Positions 50,404 through 58,330 of a stretch of 64,000 nucleotides of DNA are shown piece after piece. The stretch's first letter is position 1; every line of letters begins with the position of its first letter. A program made the position numbers and the translations under genes. The notes under the pieces are model-generated. The model was not told where the DNA came from. It made no database searches and worked only from the letters and a program-made list of their open reading frames with translations. Origin of the DNA: Butyricicoccus pullicaecorum (GTDB lineage: Bacteria; Bacillota; Clostridia; Oscillospirales; Butyricicoccaceae); assembly GCA_021531865.1 (NCBI GenBank), contig JAFBIW010000009.1, forward strand, positions 1 to 64,000. Direction: 5' to 3'.

Positions 50404-51972
50404 TCAGTAGGTGCGGCCAACGCCCCCGGTCATCAGGTCGTACGCCTTCTGCACCTTGGCCCAGTTCAGGTCACGGTCGAGCGCGATGCCGCGTCCGATA
50501 CCGTCCACGATCTGCGCCTTGGAGCCGCAGGCTTCCAGCATGCCGTCGAATTCCTCGAGCAGCGCCGGGGCCGAGCCAGGCTCGGTCGAGCGCCCGTCGA
50601 AAATGACGTGCAGATATACCTCGGGCAGATCTGCCGCCATTTTGACCAGCGCGAGAGGATAATCGATGGAACCATGAGAGGATTTTTTGGTGAGGAGGAA
50701 GAGCAGATGGAGTGCTGCGCCGCGCTGACGGCAGCCCTCGATCGCGCGCAGGAAGACCTCGTTCTGCTCGAACGAGCCGTCCTGCATGGCGGCGTTCAGG
50801 CGGACGTCATCCTGTAAGACGACGCGCCCCGCGCCCAGATTGCTGTGACCCGCCTCGGAGTTGCCGGTCTTGCCGTCCTGCAGGCCGACATAGGTACCCG
50901 AGGCCTGCAGCCAGCTCGGCGGATAGGCCGCGCAGAGCGCGTCCCAATAGGCGGTATCGCCCAGAAAGATGGGGTCGGTCTTATCCTTCGCGCCGAAGCC
51001 CCAGCCGTCCAGAATGATCAGCAGCATTTTGCGGTTCTTGCCGAAGTCGTGTCCGGCGGCCAGACTGTGGCCGGTCATGACGGCGGGCTGCGTGAGGCCG
51101 AGAGCCTGAAGGACTGTCGGCGCTACATCACGCAGGGAACCGTCGTTTAAGGAGAGTGCCCGGTCGGTTGCCGGGTCAATGAGGATGAAAGGAACTAAGT
51201 TGGTGGTATGCGCCACGTGCGGCTTGCCCGCCGGGGTCAGCATGGTTTCGAGGTTGCCGTGGTCGGCCGTGACTGCGATGACGTAGCCCGCGGCCTTGGC
51301 GGCGGTCACGACGCGCTCAAGATGGGTCGAGACATGGTGCGCCGCTTCGATTTTTGCGTCGCAGTTGGCCGTGTGGCCGATGACGTCGCCGTTGGCGAAG
51401 TTTGTGACGATGAAATCGTAGCCCTTTTCGATGCCGCCGATGACCGTGTCGGCCACCTCAGGCAGCTTGAGCGCGGGCACCTGATCGAAGGGCACGCCCT
51501 TGGGCGACTGGATGCGCACGTCGTCCTCGCCCGGGAACGGCTCGTTGTAGCCGCCGTTGAAGAAGAAGGTGACATGGGCGAACTTTTCGGACTCCGCCGT
51601 GTGAAGCTGGGTCAGGCCGGCCTCGGAGACGACCTGCGCCAGCGGATGATCGACCTTGGCCGGGGCGAAGGCGATCGGCAGGCGGCCGGCGTACTTATCG
51701 TGATACATCGTGAGGATGGTGAAATCGAGATCGGAAAGGGGCTTGCGGTCGAAGCCCTGAAAGGTGGGATCGGTGAAGGCATCGGTCAGCTCGATCTCAC
51801 GCTCGCCGCGGCGGCAGCAGAAGATGACTGCGTCGCCATCCTTGACCTTGCCGTAGGGCACGCCGTTTTCGGTGCGCGAGAGGGGCTCCATCGTGTAGTC
51901 GGCCTGCCCGTCGGCATAGGCCGCGCGGACGGCCTCGGCCAGCCGGTCACCGCCGTGAAGAAATTCTGCCAT
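50404..51972 (-). CDS. gpmI: 2,3-bisphosphoglycerate-independent phosphoglycerate mutase, circularly permuted
   Basis: A 522-aa enzyme for 3-phosphoglycerate/2-phosphoglycerate interconversion, with its halves in swapped order. Residues 1-312 match the canonical second part: DAVIFCCRRGER (48-59), ESEKFAHVTFFFNGG (127-141), NGDVIGH (Asp196, His200), TADHGN (Asp237, His238), AHTTN (His255), DVAPTVL. Residues 316-522 match the canonical first part: LLIILDGWG (Asp322), GNSEAGH (phospho-Ser372), AGRVV, SSHGSIDY (His433), FDGRST, ALDRDLNW. All metal and phosphoryl residues are present. Phosphatase pieces become contiguous; the transferase domain is split to both ends. AAGGAGGT before the ATG proves the start. 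Second gene after a HAD hydrolase. Confidence 0.92.
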   Translation of the reverse strand: MAEFLHGGDRLAEAVRAAYADGQADYTMEPLSRTENGVPYGKVKDGDAVIFCCRRGEREIELTDAFTDPTFQGFDRKPLSDLDFTILTMYHDKYAGRLPIAFAPAKVDHPLAQVVSEAGLTQLHTAESEKFAHVTFFFNGGYNEPFPGEDDVRIQSPKGVPFDQVPALKLPEVADTVIGGIEKGYDFIVTNFANGDVIGHTANCDAKIEAAHHVSTHLERVVTAAKAAGYVIAVTADHGNLETMLTPAGKPHVAHTTNLVPFILIDPATDRALSLNDGSLRDVAPTVLQALGLTQPAVMTGHSLAAGHDFGKNRKMLLIILDGWGFGAKDKTDPIFLGDTAYWDALCAAYPPSWLQASGTYVGLQDGKTGNSEAGHSNLGAGRVVLQDDVRLNAAMQDGSFEQNEVFLRAIEGCRQRGAALHLLFLLTKKSSHGSIDYPLALVKMAADLPEVYLHVIFDGRSTEPGSAPALLEEFDGMLEACGSKAQIVDGIGRGIALDRDLNWAKVQKAYDLMTGGVGRTY

Positions 51973-51993
51973 GAGATAGACCTCCTTTGTGCG

Positions 51994-52761
51994 TCAGATC
52001 GGGCGCATGGCGTCCGGGTTGAAGCAGGGCGCACCCGGGAACACGTCAAGCAGCTCGAGGAAATCGTAGACCAGACCGTCCGGCCGGTTGGCGTCCGAGA
52101 CCGTCTTTAGCTGTTTTTCGAGCTTTTCGGGGTTGGTATAGATGACGTTCAGGCCGAAGCCCGCGGCTTTGGAGCCGGTCACGTCGCGGTTGAAGTTGTC
52201 GCCGATATAGGCGCAGCGGGCCGGATCGACCTGAATCTGCTCGGCGCCCAGCAGGTAGATATCCGGGCTGGGCTTGCGGATGCGGCAGACAGCCGAGAGG
52301 ACGACCGCATCGAAATACTGGGCCAGCCGGTCGGCAATCAGCCAGTCGGGCACCTCGCGCGTCGTGATGAGGTTGGAGATGATGCCCAGCTTGTAGCCGC
52401 GGCGGTGCAGCTCGGTGATGGTCTCGTAGCCGTGGCGCACCAGCAGGCGGAAGCCCTTGGACTGGCGGTACTGGAAGGAGAGGTCGACGGCGTTGAGGAT
52501 GACCCGCTCGCGCGGGAAATCGTAGGCCATCCAGCGGGTCCACAGCTCGACCTCGGCGGTCTCGGCCATGTTGTCGAACGCCCACTTGCGGTAGACCTCG
52601 TACCGCTCATCCAGAATCCGGCCAAGCACCTCGGGATCGCCCGTCCAGCCCAGCATGACGGCGATCTTGCGCCGCGCGTCGGCCTCGTAGGCGGCGTCGC
52701 GGTGCAGAATGCGCAGCGTTTCGCCCAGATCGAAGAAGATCGCATCAAATTCCTGACTCAT
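51994..52761 (-). CDS. HAD-family hydrolase
   Basis: A 255-aa HAD-IA phosphatase-like protein. Motif I DLGET (in FFDLGETL; the second Asp of DxDxT is replaced by Gly-Glu), motif II SNL (IISNLITT), Lys in RIRKPSPDIY, motif III YIGDNFNRDVTGSKAAG. The changed motif I is seen in several HAD-IA groups. Substrate unknown. The ATG is chosen because AGGAG is 9 bp upstream; a TTG two codons earlier is too near. Forms an operon with gpmI (21-bp gap), under a consensus promoter with an operator-like palindrome. Confidence 0.85.
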   Translation of the reverse strand: MSQEFDAIFFDLGETLRILHRDAAYEADARRKIAVMLGWTGDPEVLGRILDERYEVYRKWAFDNMAETAEVELWTRWMAYDFPRERVILNAVDLSFQYRQSKGFRLLVRHGYETITELHRRGYKLGIISNLITTREVPDWLIADRLAQYFDAVVLSAVCRIRKPSPDIYLLGAEQIQVDPARCAYIGDNFNRDVTGSKAAGFGLNVIYTNPEKLEKQLKTVSDANRPDGLVYDFLELLDVFPGAPCFNPDAMRPI

Positions 52762-52840
52762 TGACAATCGCTCCTATCGGAAGGGCCGCATTGCCCGCCC
52801 GGCTGGGCAGACGGGACCCGAAAATCTTTGCAATATTTTA

Positions 52841-52854
52841 CGTAAACGTTTTCG
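52841..52854 (-). promoter_or_regulatory. cre-like operator at the HAD-gpmI transcription start
   Basis: CGTAAACGTTTTCG, nearly palindromic, matches 8 of 10 defined positions of the catabolite-responsive element TGWNANCGNTNWCA. It lies about +2 to +15 relative to the promoter, where a bound LacI-family/CcpA-type protein would block or roadblock transcription. Confidence 0.5.
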
Positions 52855-52862
52855 ATGTTTAT

Positions 52863-52891
52863 ATTATATCGAATTTGAAAAATGATGTCAA
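52863..52891 (-). promoter_or_regulatory. Consensus promoter of the HAD-gpmI operon
   Basis: Minus strand: TTGACA (52886-52891), 17 bp, TATAAT (52863-52868). A perfect sigma-A consensus with ideal spacing. Confidence 0.85.
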
Positions 52892-52921
52892 TCATGATTG
52901 GCAAAAAACGTTTTTTTGCAC

Positions 52922-52951
52922 AAAAAAGCGCGCATCTTTTTGGATGCGCGC
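52922..52951 (-). terminator. Terminator of the cobW-type operon
   Basis: GCGCGCATC / GATGCGCGC, 9-bp perfect stem, followed on the minus strand by TTTTTTG. 30 bp after the stop codon at 52983. Confidence 0.9.
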
Positions 52952-52982
52952 GAAAGCGTTTGTGTCTGGTCGGAAGGGATGT

Positions 52983-53930
52983 TTAGTTGAAGTAAACGAT
53001 CTCCTCCTGCGGCTTTTGTGCCGGTTCGACGGACTGACAGTAGAGGATGGGGCCGTCGCCGCGGTAGTGTGCGTTGGACTCGATGTGGATTTTCGCGGTG
53101 ACCGTGACCCACGATTTGTCGGCGATCCTGGAGGTATCCGCGCCCCGGCAGATGAAGCCGACGAAGGTCACGTCCTCGGCGCAGCAGACCATCGCGAAGC
53201 GGCCGGGGACGAACTCGCCCTTGGGCAGCTTGGGCGCTTTGTAGGCCATGCCCTTGAAGCGGACGGTCTTGCCCTCGTATTTTTCGGGCGAGCCGGTCGC
53301 GTCGACGTACCACAGGCCGAAGTCCTCGTCCGAAATGTCGATGACCGGCGCGTCGAGGTCGAAGGGCATCTGCATGTTGTCGCGGTAGTCCTCTGAGCCG
53401 CCGTTGACGTCGTCGAGGAAGATGGTCGCGCGTGGGTTCATCGCGCGGATGTTGCGCTTGTGCAGCATGTCCTTGAGCGCGTCGGTGCAGCGGTTGAAGA
53501 CGACGAGGTCGGCCGTTGTGATGTGCTCGAACATGCGCGGGCCGATGTTGTTCGAATACAGCTCAAAGGTCTCGGCGTTGACGGTCGCGACCACCTGATA
53601 GAGCGGCCACTCGGGCGGGAGCTTGGTCTCGATGAAGGCATTCAGCTCCCACATGCCGTTGAACTCGATGAGGATGCGGTCGGGCTTGAACCTGCGCGCC
53701 TGCTCGCGGAAGAAGGAGAGGGTCAGATCGGACTCGTCCTCGATATAGACGACCTCGGTGCGTGCGTCGTGCAGGAGCTGGGGCTTGTATTCCTCGATGC
53801 CCTCCTCGCAGACGAAGAGCAGGCTGCGCTCGTCCTCGGTAAAGTTGGGATCGGCGAGAATTTCCTGAATAAAGGTGGTTTTTCCGCTCTCCAGAAAGCC
53901 GTTAAACAGATATACCGGAATTTCCTGCAT
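52983..53930 (-). CDS. CobW-like P-loop GTPase with C-terminal DUF1980/YcgQ-like domain
   Basis: A 315-aa protein. Residues 1-190: G3E GTPase with P-loop NGFLESGKTTF and NRCTD (G4). The usual CxCC metal motif is absent. Residues about 205-300 resemble the C-terminal part of YcgQ/DUF1980 (TIGR03943): PEKYEGKTVRFKGMAY, a GRFAMVCCAEDVTFVGF cysteine pair and SWVTVTAKI. In Bacillus YcgQ works with the permease YcgR and is linked to metal supply; no permease gene is here. Three bp after the first CobW gene. The fusion suggests a metal-handling GTPase pair. Domain match is by eye. Confidence 0.75.
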   Translation of the reverse strand: MQEIPVYLFNGFLESGKTTFIQEILADPNFTEDERSLLFVCEEGIEEYKPQLLHDARTEVVYIEDESDLTLSFFREQARRFKPDRILIEFNGMWELNAFIETKLPPEWPLYQVVATVNAETFELYSNNIGPRMFEHITTADLVVFNRCTDALKDMLHKRNIRAMNPRATIFLDDVNGGSEDYRDNMQMPFDLDAPVIDISDEDFGLWYVDATGSPEKYEGKTVRFKGMAYKAPKLPKGEFVPGRFAMVCCAEDVTFVGFICRGADTSRIADKSWVTVTAKIHIESNAHYRGDGPILYCQSVEPAQKPQEEIVYFN

Positions 53931-53933
53931 GGC

Positions 53934-55061
53934 TCACACCCCAAACAGGTCTTCGATGCGGTCGGTGTCCAGATCGGCGCCGATGACGCACAGACGGCCG
54001 GTGTAGTCGGCCGGGCCGCGGCGGATCTCGGACTGACCGGGTACGAAGTCGAAGTGAATCCATTCGCCCTCGACGGCGGGTACGATGCCCTTGGCGCGCA
54101 GCACAGTGCCCAGCGAGATGTCGCCCAGCGCGGTCAGGATGGAAGCGATCTCGTCCTCGGTGAACTTGCGGGTGGTCTCGTGGCCCCAGCTCTGGAAGAC
54201 CTCGTCGGCATGATGGTGATGATGATGCTCGTGTTCGTGGTCGTGCGCATGGTCGTGGTCGTGGCAGCCGCAGGTGCAGTGCTCGCCGTGCTCATGCTCG
54301 TGCTCATGCTCGTGCTCATGGTCATGATGGTGTTCATGCTCGTGCTCATGGTCATGATCGTGGTCATGATGGTGTTCATGTTCATGCTCATGTTCGTGCT
54401 CGTGCTCACGCGCGTGCGCTTCGGCCTCGGCGACAATCTCGTCCAGCATATCGGCGGCCAGCGAGTGGCTGTCCTCCATGACGGAGAGAAGCTGTGCGCC
54501 GGTCAGCTCATCCCACGGGGTGGTGACGATGCGGGCGCTCGGGTTGTGCTGGCGCAGCAGGTCAACGACCTGCGCCAGACGGTCTTCCTTGACGAACTGG
54601 GTGCGGGAGAGCAGGATCGCGCCCGCGCTCTCGATCTGGTTGAGGAAGAACTCGCCGAAGTTCTTGGTATACATCTTGGCCTTCTGCGCGTCCGCGACGG
54701 TGACGAAGCTGTTGAGGGAGACCGGCTCGTGCGCGGCGACGCGCTGGACGGCGGCGATGACGTCGGACAGCTTGCCCACGCCCGAGGGCTCAATCAGGAT
54801 GCGGTCGGGGTGATAGGTCTCGATGACCTCACGCAGCGCCTTGCCGAAGTCGCCAACCAGCGTGCAGCAGATGCAGCCCGAGTTCATCTCGGTGATCTGC
54901 ACGCCGGCGTCCTTGAGGAAGCCGCCGTCGATGCCGATTTCGCCGAATTCGTTCTCGATCAGGACGACCTGCTCGCCCTTGAGCGCGTCGGCCAGCAGGC
55001 GCTTGATGAGGGTCGTCTTGCCCGCGCCCAGAAAGCCGGAAATAATGTCGATCTTAGTCAT
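53934..55061 (-). CDS. CobW/COG0523 metallochaperone GTPase with very His-rich insert
   Basis: A 375-aa G3E GTPase. P-loop GFLGAGKT (9-16), Walker B/Glu ENEFGE, metal motif CICC (63-66), and a G4-like SRTQ instead of NKxD. Residues 216-284 contain about 36 histidines alternating with Glu/Asp, interrupted by CTCGC (262-266): a metal-binding reservoir. C-terminal CobW_C domain (about 295-375). COG0523 proteins deliver or sense Zn, Co, Ni or other metals. The encoding CAT/CAC-rich DNA (54190-54420) looks like a repeat but is in frame. First gene of the pair. Confidence 0.88.
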   Translation of the reverse strand: MTKIDIISGFLGAGKTTLIKRLLADALKGEQVVLIENEFGEIGIDGGFLKDAGVQITEMNSGCICCTLVGDFGKALREVIETYHPDRILIEPSGVGKLSDVIAAVQRVAAHEPVSLNSFVTVADAQKAKMYTKNFGEFFLNQIESAGAILLSRTQFVKEDRLAQVVDLLRQHNPSARIVTTPWDELTGAQLLSVMEDSHSLAADMLDEIVAEAEAHAREHEHEHEHEHEHHHDHDHDHEHEHEHHHDHEHEHEHEHEHGEHCTCGCHDHDHAHDHEHEHHHHHHADEVFQSWGHETTRKFTEDEIASILTALGDISLGTVLRAKGIVPAVEGEWIHFDFVPGQSEIRRGPADYTGRLCVIGADLDTDRIEDLFGV

Positions 55062-55160
55062 GTTGATTCGATCCTTTCCAGAAGTTTACTCTATCTTTCA
55101 TCATACCCCGAAAATGCAAAAAAATAAAGCGGTAAATTGTTAAGAAAGGTCGCAGAGATC

Positions 55161-55197
55161 AAAAAAAACACGCTGCGGCCTTGCGGTCGCAGCGTGT
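55161..55197 (-). terminator. Terminator of the ykvI-dat operon
   Basis: ACACGCTGCGACC / GGCCGCAGCGTGT stem with one mismatch and eight T on the minus strand, 22 bp after the stop codon at 55219. Confidence 0.85.
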
Positions 55198-55218
55198 GTG
55201 CGTCTGGTTTGCAGGTTC

Positions 55219-56064
55219 TCAGCCCTGTACGTCCTGCGCGTAATAGGCGGTGTAGGCGTCCTGCAGGGTTTTGAGGTTCTTGGGGTCGCGGCCGCCGATC
55301 GGCGCGCCGTCCAGCTCGGTCGCCTGAATGCACAGGCCGCCCGAGGAGCTGACGATGACCTCGTCCGCATTCCGCAGCTCGTCCATTGTGAAGGGCGCCT
55401 CGCGGGTCGGGATGCCGTTCTGCTCGGCCAGCATCAGCAGGTGCTTGAGCGTGATGCCGGGCAGGATCAGGTTGTCGCGCGGGGGCGTGCAGAGGACGCC
55501 GTCCTTCAGCATCAGGATGTTGCTGTGGGCGCACTCGGTGACGCGCTCGCCGCGGTGGAAGACGGTCTCCTGACATTCGGCTTCGATGCAGCGCTGATAA
55601 GCGATGACGCTCGGGATGAGGTTGAGCGTCTTGATGTTGCAGTGCAGGAAGCGGGTATCCTCCATCGAGATGAGCTTGAAGGTCTGGGTCATCGGGATCA
55701 GCTCACAGGGTACGGTGAAGATCATCAGGTTGGGCTTGACTTCCTTGGGCGGGAAGCTGTGGTCGCGGAAGTAGGTGCCGCGGGAGCACTGCCAGTAGAG
55801 CATACCGTGGTCGCACTCGTTGGCGTCGATGCACTGCTGGAGGGCAGCGGTCAGCTCCTCGCGGGACAGCTCGAACGGAATCTCGAGCAGGCGGCAGCTA
55901 TTGTAGAAGCGGTCGAGATGATCCTTGGCGGCGAAGATGCGGTTGTTCGCGAAGGTGGTCGCGTCGTAGCAGCCGTCGCCGAAGTAGACCGCACGGTCGA
56001 GCATCGGGATCTTCATTTCCTCGAGCGGGCCGAGCTCGCCGTTGTAATAACCGACATATTTCAT
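55219..56064 (-). CDS. dat: D-amino-acid aminotransferase (class IV PLP enzyme)
   Basis: A 281-aa class IV aminotransferase. PLP lysine in NIKTLNLIPSV; N-terminal DRAVYFGDGCYDA; ECAHSNILML binds the phosphate side; and SRGTYFRDHSFP holds the Arg-x-His pair that marks D-amino-acid transaminases rather than the branched-chain ones. It moves amino groups between D-amino acids (D-Ala, D-Glu) and oxo-acids. Downstream of the YkvI-type carrier by 30 bp. Confidence 0.8.
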   Translation of the reverse strand: MKYVGYYNGELGPLEEMKIPMLDRAVYFGDGCYDATTFANNRIFAAKDHLDRFYNSCRLLEIPFELSREELTAALQQCIDANECDHGMLYWQCSRGTYFRDHSFPPKEVKPNLMIFTVPCELIPMTQTFKLISMEDTRFLHCNIKTLNLIPSVIAYQRCIEAECQETVFHRGERVTECAHSNILMLKDGVLCTPPRDNLILPGITLKHLLMLAEQNGIPTREAPFTMDELRNADEVIVSSSGGLCIQATELDGAPIGGRDPKNLKTLQDAYTAYYAQDVQG

Positions 56065-56094
56065 GGTTTTTTCTCTCCTCAGAACATAAAAAGG

Positions 56095-57234
56095 TTAATC
56101 CTTGTGGCGGATGATCTTGTAGCCGCCGACCAGCAGGGTGGGCAGCAGGTAGAACAGGATGAAGCCGTAGGACAGGTAGGTGTAGCCCTGTTCGATCAGG
56201 GTGACGACGCCGATGCGGGAGAGCAGCAGCGCCGCGATCAGGGTGATGACGGTGATGATGCCGCGCTTGCTGTCGCTCAGGCGGGCCTGGCCGCGCTCGG
56301 TCAGGGCGACGTCAAAGCGGTCGATGATCATGTGGATGCAGCCGGTGGCTGTTTCAACCAGCGTCCAGCCCATGACGATGCTGAACAGAACGACGAGCCA
56401 GGTGCCGCCGTTGATCGAGGTGATCATCGAGAGCCAGGGCGTGGGTACGTCCGCGCCGACGATGGTCGGATCGCCGTAGAAGCACATCATGGCGAAGTAG
56501 GACAGGAACCACGGAATGACCATCAGCAGACCGGCGATCAGGCCCGAAATCAGGGTCTCGCGGCGCTTGGTCTGGCGGGTCAGGGAGAACATGCCCATCG
56601 GGATCGAGTTGATGTTGTAGGCGACATAGAGGATGCCCGTCCAGATGCAGAGCATGACGGTGACCTTGCCGTCGTAGGCGCTGGTGTCCATCGTGGCAAA
56701 GACCTCGCCGATGTGGCTGCCGCGCTTGACCAGCACGAGAATGGTGAACAGGATGTAGCCGCCGTACAGCAGAATGGTGCCGATCGACTCGAACTTCTCA
56801 ATGAAGGCCGAGCCCTTGAAGTTCAGCAGGCCGCACAGCAGGACGATGACGACCGAGCCGAGGAAGTTCGGCAATCCGGCCTGTTCAAAGATGCTGCCGG
56901 TGGCGGCGGCCATGACGGCGATCAGCAGGATGGCAATGAGGATAGTCAGGATGTCCATAACCGGCCAGAGCGGCCCGATGACCTGCTTGATGTAGTTTTT
57001 GTAATCGTAGACCTTATAGATGCGGCAGATCTCGAAGGTCAGGAAGGCGAAGAGCGCGAAGCCGATGCCGATCGTCAGACCGGCGATCCAGCCCATTGCG
57101 CCGAATTTCGCGCCGTAGGAGTAAATCTCGCGGCCGGTCGCGTAGCCGCCGCCGATCAGGACGGACTGCAGCAGAACGCCGGGCAGGATGTAGCGCGCGT
57201 AGGTGCCTTCATAGAATTTTTTGAATTTGCTCAT
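56095..57234 (-). CDS. YkvI-type membrane carrier (LeuT-fold family)
   Basis: A 379-aa membrane protein with about 10-11 hydrophobic segments. GGGYATGREIYSYGAKFG near the N-terminus and YVAYNINSIPMGMF are typical of the Bacillus YkvI family, a branch of the amino acid/polyamine/organocation-like carriers. Substrate unknown; location before dat and beside a LysR regulator suggests amino acids. GAGGGGG precedes the ATG at MSKFKK; an earlier Met lacks a site. First gene of a two-gene operon. Confidence 0.75.
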   Translation of the reverse strand: MSKFKKFYEGTYARYILPGVLLQSVLIGGGYATGREIYSYGAKFGAMGWIAGLTIGIGFALFAFLTFEICRIYKVYDYKNYIKQVIGPLWPVMDILTILIAILLIAVMAAATGSIFEQAGLPNFLGSVVIVLLCGLLNFKGSAFIEKFESIGTILLYGGYILFTILVLVKRGSHIGEVFATMDTSAYDGKVTVMLCIWTGILYVAYNINSIPMGMFSLTRQTKRRETLISGLIAGLLMVIPWFLSYFAMMCFYGDPTIVGADVPTPWLSMITSINGGTWLVVLFSIVMGWTLVETATGCIHMIIDRFDVALTERGQARLSDSKRGIITVITLIAALLLSRIGVVTLIEQGYTYLSYGFILFYLLPTLLVGGYKIIRHKD

Positions 57235-57267
57235 AATATCCCCCTCACTTGGTAGCTTGCAAAAACC

Positions 57268-57319
57268 ATTATATCTTAATTTGGAAGGGGTTGCCAATTA
57301 AAAATAAAGATTTTATAAT
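57268..57319. promoter_or_regulatory. Divergent promoters with overlapping -35 elements (ykvI / lysR)
   Basis: Plus strand: TTGCCA (57291-57296), 17 bp, TATAAT (57314-57319). Minus strand: TTGGCA (57292-57297), 18 bp, TATAAT (57268-57273). The two -35 hexamers share five bases, so RNA polymerase cannot occupy both at once. Confidence 0.75.
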
Positions 57320-57358
57320 AGAGAAAAGCTATGAAACGAATGACGGGAGGAAGCGGTC

Positions 57359-58270
57359 ATGAATTTACGGCAGCTCGAATATTTCGTCGCGGCGGCGGAA
57401 ACCCTGAACTTCACCCGCGCCGCGCAGAAGTGCTTCATCACGCAGGCGACGATGACCGTGCAGATCAAGGCGCTCGAGGAGCAGGTGGGCGTTGCGCTCT
57501 TTCTGCGGGACAAGCACCATGTCTCCCTGACCCCAGCGGGAAAGGTGTACTTAAATGAAGCGCGCACCCTCCTGCTCCGGGCGGAGGAGGCCAAGAAGCT
57601 GGCGCGCACGGCGGCGGCGGGCATCTCGGGCACGATCACGATCGGCTTCATCCGGGGCTATGAGCAGAGCCTGTTTTCCGAGACCCTGCGCGGCTTCCAC
57701 GAGGCCTATCCGAATATTTCGATCGAGCTGATCCGGGAGAACATGAGCCGCCTGTACGGCCTGCTCGAGGACGGGGCGTGCGACGCGGCCTTCAACCTGT
57801 CGCCCTATATACAGACCTACCCGGCGCTCAGCCACCGGCGGCTCAAGTCCTATCCGATGATGGCCGTATTGTATCCGGGTCACCCGCTGGCCGGGCGCAA
57901 GAAGCTGACCTACCGCGACCTTTCGGGTGAGGATTTTATCATCATGCAGCCCAAGGGACGGCCGAACGACGAGGCCGAGGAGGTCATGCTCTGCTACAAC
58001 CGGGGCGGCTTCGTGCCCAACATCATCGGCCGCGAAAAAGAGGTGCAGAACATTCTGCTTATGGTCTCGGCGGCCTTCGGCATCGCGATCCTGCCCGAAT
58101 ACGCCGTGCGCTACTTCCACGGCACCAAGAATCTGCGCATCGTCCCGCTGTTCCGGCAGGACGGCGCGCCCGAGGTCATGGATTTCGAGGTGAGCTGGGC
58201 GGCGGATAACCACAACCCGGCCGTCGAGCGCCTGCTCGAGTGGATCCGGGTGCACGAGATCACCGAATAA
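57359..58270 (+). CDS. LysR-family transcriptional regulator
   Basis: A 303-aa LysR protein: winged-helix N-terminus (MNLRQLEYFVAAAETLNFTRAA, then FITQATMTVQIKALEEQVG) and a two-lobed effector domain from about 90. Divergent from the ykvI-dat genes with overlapping promoters, so it most likely controls them and itself, probably with an amino acid or oxo-acid as ligand. GGGAGGAAGCGG precedes the ATG. Confidence 0.92.
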   Translation: MNLRQLEYFVAAAETLNFTRAAQKCFITQATMTVQIKALEEQVGVALFLRDKHHVSLTPAGKVYLNEARTLLLRAEEAKKLARTAAAGISGTITIGFIRGYEQSLFSETLRGFHEAYPNISIELIRENMSRLYGLLEDGACDAAFNLSPYIQTYPALSHRRLKSYPMMAVLYPGHPLAGRKKLTYRDLSGEDFIIMQPKGRPNDEAEEVMLCYNRGGFVPNIIGREKEVQNILLMVSAAFGIAILPEYAVRYFHGTKNLRIVPLFRQDGAPEVMDFEVSWAADNHNPAVERLLEWIRVHEITE

Positions 58271-58274
58271 GGCA

Positions 58275-58310
58275 AAAAAAGCCCCGGACGCTGTTGCGTC
58301 CGGGGCTTTT
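58275..58310. terminator. Bidirectional terminator between lysR and the NSS transporter gene
   Basis: AAAGCCCCGGACGC-TGTT-GCGTCCGGGGCTTTT, 14-bp perfect stem with A-run and T-run. Confidence 0.9.
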
Positions 58311-58330
58311 GGGTTGAGATGGTTGGAAAC

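Noticed and set aside
54190-54420. CAT/CAC/CTC-rich tandem repeat that could be taken for a satellite or CRISPR
   Set aside because: It encodes, in frame on the minus strand, the His/Glu/Asp-rich segment of the CobW protein; no spacers or palindromic repeats.
55062-55160. Cobalamin or metal riboswitch before the CobW genes
   Set aside because: Only about 80-100 bp are available and no B12-box or other riboswitch core is present.
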